From Paracoccus halophilus (GTDB lineage: Bacteria > Pseudomonadota > Alphaproteobacteria > Rhodobacterales > Rhodobacteraceae): DNA of 64,000 nucleotides. Location of the stretch: assembly GCF_000763905.1 (NCBI RefSeq), contig NZ_JRKN01000003.1:62001-126000 (forward strand), in the 5' to 3' direction. Made by a program: the position numbers and the translations under genes. A model generated the notes under the pieces. That model saw nothing but the letters and a program-made list of their open reading frames with translations, searched no databases and was not told the origin of the DNA. Below, piece by piece: positions 62,512 through 64,000 of the stretch (position 1 is its first letter; each line of letters begins with the position of its first letter).

Positions 62512-63567
62512 CTAGCGGTCCGCTTTGGCGCGCGGCTCGCGGGCAGGCTGCCGGACCGGGGCGACCTCGCGACTTTCCGCGTCATGCGGCGTCTCGCGGG
62601 AATCGGACCGCGCCCTGCGGCTCAGCCCGGGAACCGGAAACAGGCCCATCATCATCGCGATCAGGGCCGGCCCGCCGACCGCGAAGAGCATCAGCCCGGC
62701 CAGCCCGGTCACGCCCAGATTCCAGGCCAGGTGCAGCGCCAGCACATGCATGAAATAGACGGCGGCGGAAATCGGATCCAGCCGCAGCGGGGGCGCCGGC
62801 ATGGTGGCTTCCATGGTGGCCAGGAACAGCGCCGGCGCCGCGATATAGGTGCCAATCGGAATGTCGAGCATCACCGTATCGCCCCAGCGGGCCTGCACCA
62901 GCCATGCCTCGAGCATCAGCGCCGCGCAGCCAAAAGCCAGCAGCGTCAACACCAGCCCGCGCGGCGGCCAGCCATCCCGGCCCATCAGAGAGGCCCGGCG
63001 GCCGAGCACATAGCCGATGGTCACGAAGGGAAAGCAGAAGAACAGCCCGTTCAGATATTGCCGCACGCCAATAGGCGCCAGGCCCGCCAGGTTGGCATAT
63101 TGCATGGCAATCCCGATCAGCGCGCATAATGTCGCAAACCCGATCAGCACCGGCAGTTCGAGACTGAACGCGATGATATGCATGAGCCGGCGCAGCGCCA
63201 GGATCAGGAAGCCCGCGAACAATATCCCGGCCATGAACCAGAGGTGGAAATACCCCAGAAGCAGCATCTTGATCAGCGACACGGGTCCATGCAACTGGTC
63301 CAGCCAGAACGGCACATAGACCACCATCCAGAACACATAGAGGCCTAGCACGCGGATCAGCCAGCGCATGCCGTCGCCCCGTCGCGTCACCCAATACAGG
63401 AAATACCCCGCAATGATTGAAAATATCGGCACGATCATGCGCATCAGACCGTTGCCGATCACAAAAACCACCGGCGTCATGTTGCTTTGCAGCCAGTAGG
63501 TATGGCCGAACGCCACCAACACGGCCATGAACAGCTTCAAGTAATCAAGCGAATGAATACGTTGCAA
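62512..63567 (-). CDS. Acyltransferase 3 family membrane protein
   Basis: 351 residues with about ten membrane helices. It begins MQRIHSLDYLKLFMAVLVAFGHTYW, the usual start of acyltransferase 3 (OafA/WecH-like) proteins, with a conserved His in the first helix. It would add acyl groups to sugars or lipids at the cell surface. The C-terminal 45 residues are charged and look disordered. Substrate unknown. Confidence 0.85.
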   Translation of the reverse strand: MQRIHSLDYLKLFMAVLVAFGHTYWLQSNMTPVVFVIGNGLMRMIVPIFSIIAGYFLYWVTRRGDGMRWLIRVLGLYVFWMVVYVPFWLDQLHGPVSLIKMLLLGYFHLWFMAGILFAGFLILALRRLMHIIAFSLELPVLIGFATLCALIGIAMQYANLAGLAPIGVRQYLNGLFFCFPFVTIGYVLGRRASLMGRDGWPPRGLVLTLLAFGCAALMLEAWLVQARWGDTVMLDIPIGTYIAAPALFLATMEATMPAPPLRLDPISAAVYFMHVLALHLAWNLGVTGLAGLMLFAVGGPALIAMMMGLFPVPGLSRRARSDSRETPHDAESREVAPVRQPAREPRAKADR

Positions 63568-63653
63568 TGAAGTACCTCTTCCTGCACGTGCAAGGTTTGC
63601 AACCTCCGTCGCAGTCCTGCAATGACTTTGTGCCCGCTATTCGCTTTTTTCTC

Positions 63654-63682
63654 TTCACATCCCAAATTTAGCGCGCTATAGG
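63654..63682 (+). promoter_or_regulatory. Sigma-70 promoter of rplY
   Basis: -35 TTCACA (63654-63659), 17-base spacer, -10 TATAGG (63677-63682). Five of six and four of six matches. It gives a 5' leader of about 56 bases before the rplY start. Confidence 0.6.
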
Positions 63683-63744
63683 CCCGGCTTCGGCCATGCA
63701 CCCTTGGAGGATGGCCGCGAACCAAATAGCACAGGATTACCAAA

Positions 63745-64000
63745 ATGGCCAAAGAGATCCCGGATCTGGTGGCCGAGGCACGCGCGGGGACAGGCAAGGG
63801 GGCCGCCCGCCAAGCTCGCCGCGAAGGCAAGGTGCCCGGCATCGTATATGGCGACGGCAAGGAGCCGGCGCCCATCCAGATCGAATTCAACTCGCTGCTG
63901 ACGAAACTGCGCGCCGGCCGCTTCATGTCCACGCTGTGGAACCTGAAGGTGGATGGCCAGGACGATGTCCGCGTCATCTGCCGCGGCGTGCAGCGCGACG
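63745..64000 (+). CDS. rplY: Ribosomal protein L25 / general stress protein Ctc, N-terminal part (cut by window end)
   Basis: First 85 codons seen. [28 protein letters not shown] is the typical opening, with [20 protein letters not shown] next. It binds 5S rRNA in the 50S subunit. AGGA lies before the ATG. The long form (with TL5/Ctc C-terminal domain) is usual in alphaproteobacteria but cannot be checked because the rest lies beyond the window. Confidence 0.92.
   Translation, partial: MAKEIPDLVAEARAGTGKGAARQARREGKVPGIVYGDGKEPAPIQIEFNSLLTKLRAGRFMSTLWNLKVDGQDDVRVICRGVQRD

Overview
The window is a stretch of core chromosome from a high-GC alphaproteobacterium, most likely Rhodobacterales (Paracoccus or a close relative). 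This is inferred from the gene families, the GC-rich third codon positions, the two-subunit pntAB, the compact mreBCD-mrdA-rodA cluster, a leucine-rich leader peptide before leuA, and Rhodobacterales-type small lipoproteins. I see no insertion sequence, prophage, CRISPR array, rRNA or tRNA. About 60 protein genes are supported, plus one 24-residue lipoprotein gene and one 32-codon leader peptide.

Layout. 1-5.5 kb: start of opgH (cut by the window edge) and opgG for osmoregulated periplasmic glucans. Next comes a periplasmic protein with an Arg/Asp-rich tail, divergent from a PepSY-like protein / response regulator / sensor kinase operon. 5.6-9.4 kb: a ygiC-ygiB-like pair, KDPG aldolase and an MFS transporter. 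9.4-12.4 kb: xseA divergent from purD. 12.4-14.3 kb: leuA with its own promoter, a probably leaderless leader peptide carrying four consecutive Leu codons, and alternative RNA pairings. 14.5-22.1 kb: a glycosyltransferase, then the rod-shape operon mreBCD-mrdA-rodA with a hydroxyacid dehydrogenase overlapping its end. 22.2-25.4 kb: manC, a solute-binding protein and a YitT-like membrane protein. 25.4-28.3 kb: an ArsC/Spx-like protein coupled to a tiny lipoprotein, DUF3422, an L,D-transpeptidase and a small unknown.

28.4-35.7 kb, minus strand: pntAB transhydrogenase, a lyxose-isomerase-like cupin, an isoprenylcysteine-methyltransferase-like protein and malate synthase G (glcB), then an Ala-rich membrane protein. 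35.9-39.4 kb: pepN and an acyltransferase. 39.4-41.5 kb: obgE-proB overlapping. 41.7-45.6 kb: SMR pump, SelO, a phosphodiesterase-like EEP protein and enolase. 45.6-49.5 kb, minus strand: a phytoene-synthase-like protein, citramalate synthase and cysS. 49.7-55.4 kb: small proteins, a spermidine/putrescine-type potBCA transporter without its binding protein, yjbQ and rmuC. 55.5-60.9 kb: an FMN reductase, rpoD, dnaG and a TetR regulator. 60.9-64 kb: a small lipoprotein, lldD, an acyltransferase-3 membrane protein and the start of rplY/ctc.

How it fits together: most genes serve central metabolism (purD, leuA, cimA, eno, glcB, pntAB, lldD, eda), envelope building (opgGH, mreBCD/mrdA/rodA, manC, L,D-transpeptidase, acyltransferases) and information processing (xseA, rmuC, rpoD, dnaG, cysS, obgE, rplY). 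The most rewarding places for a second look are the leuA leader, the TTG-started 24-residue lipoprotein, the PepSY two-component locus, the Ala-rich repeat protein, and the AT-rich 3' portions of cysS and dnaG. Apart from the 344-base purD-leuA gap, which is described in detail, no gap between genes exceeds about 225 bases.
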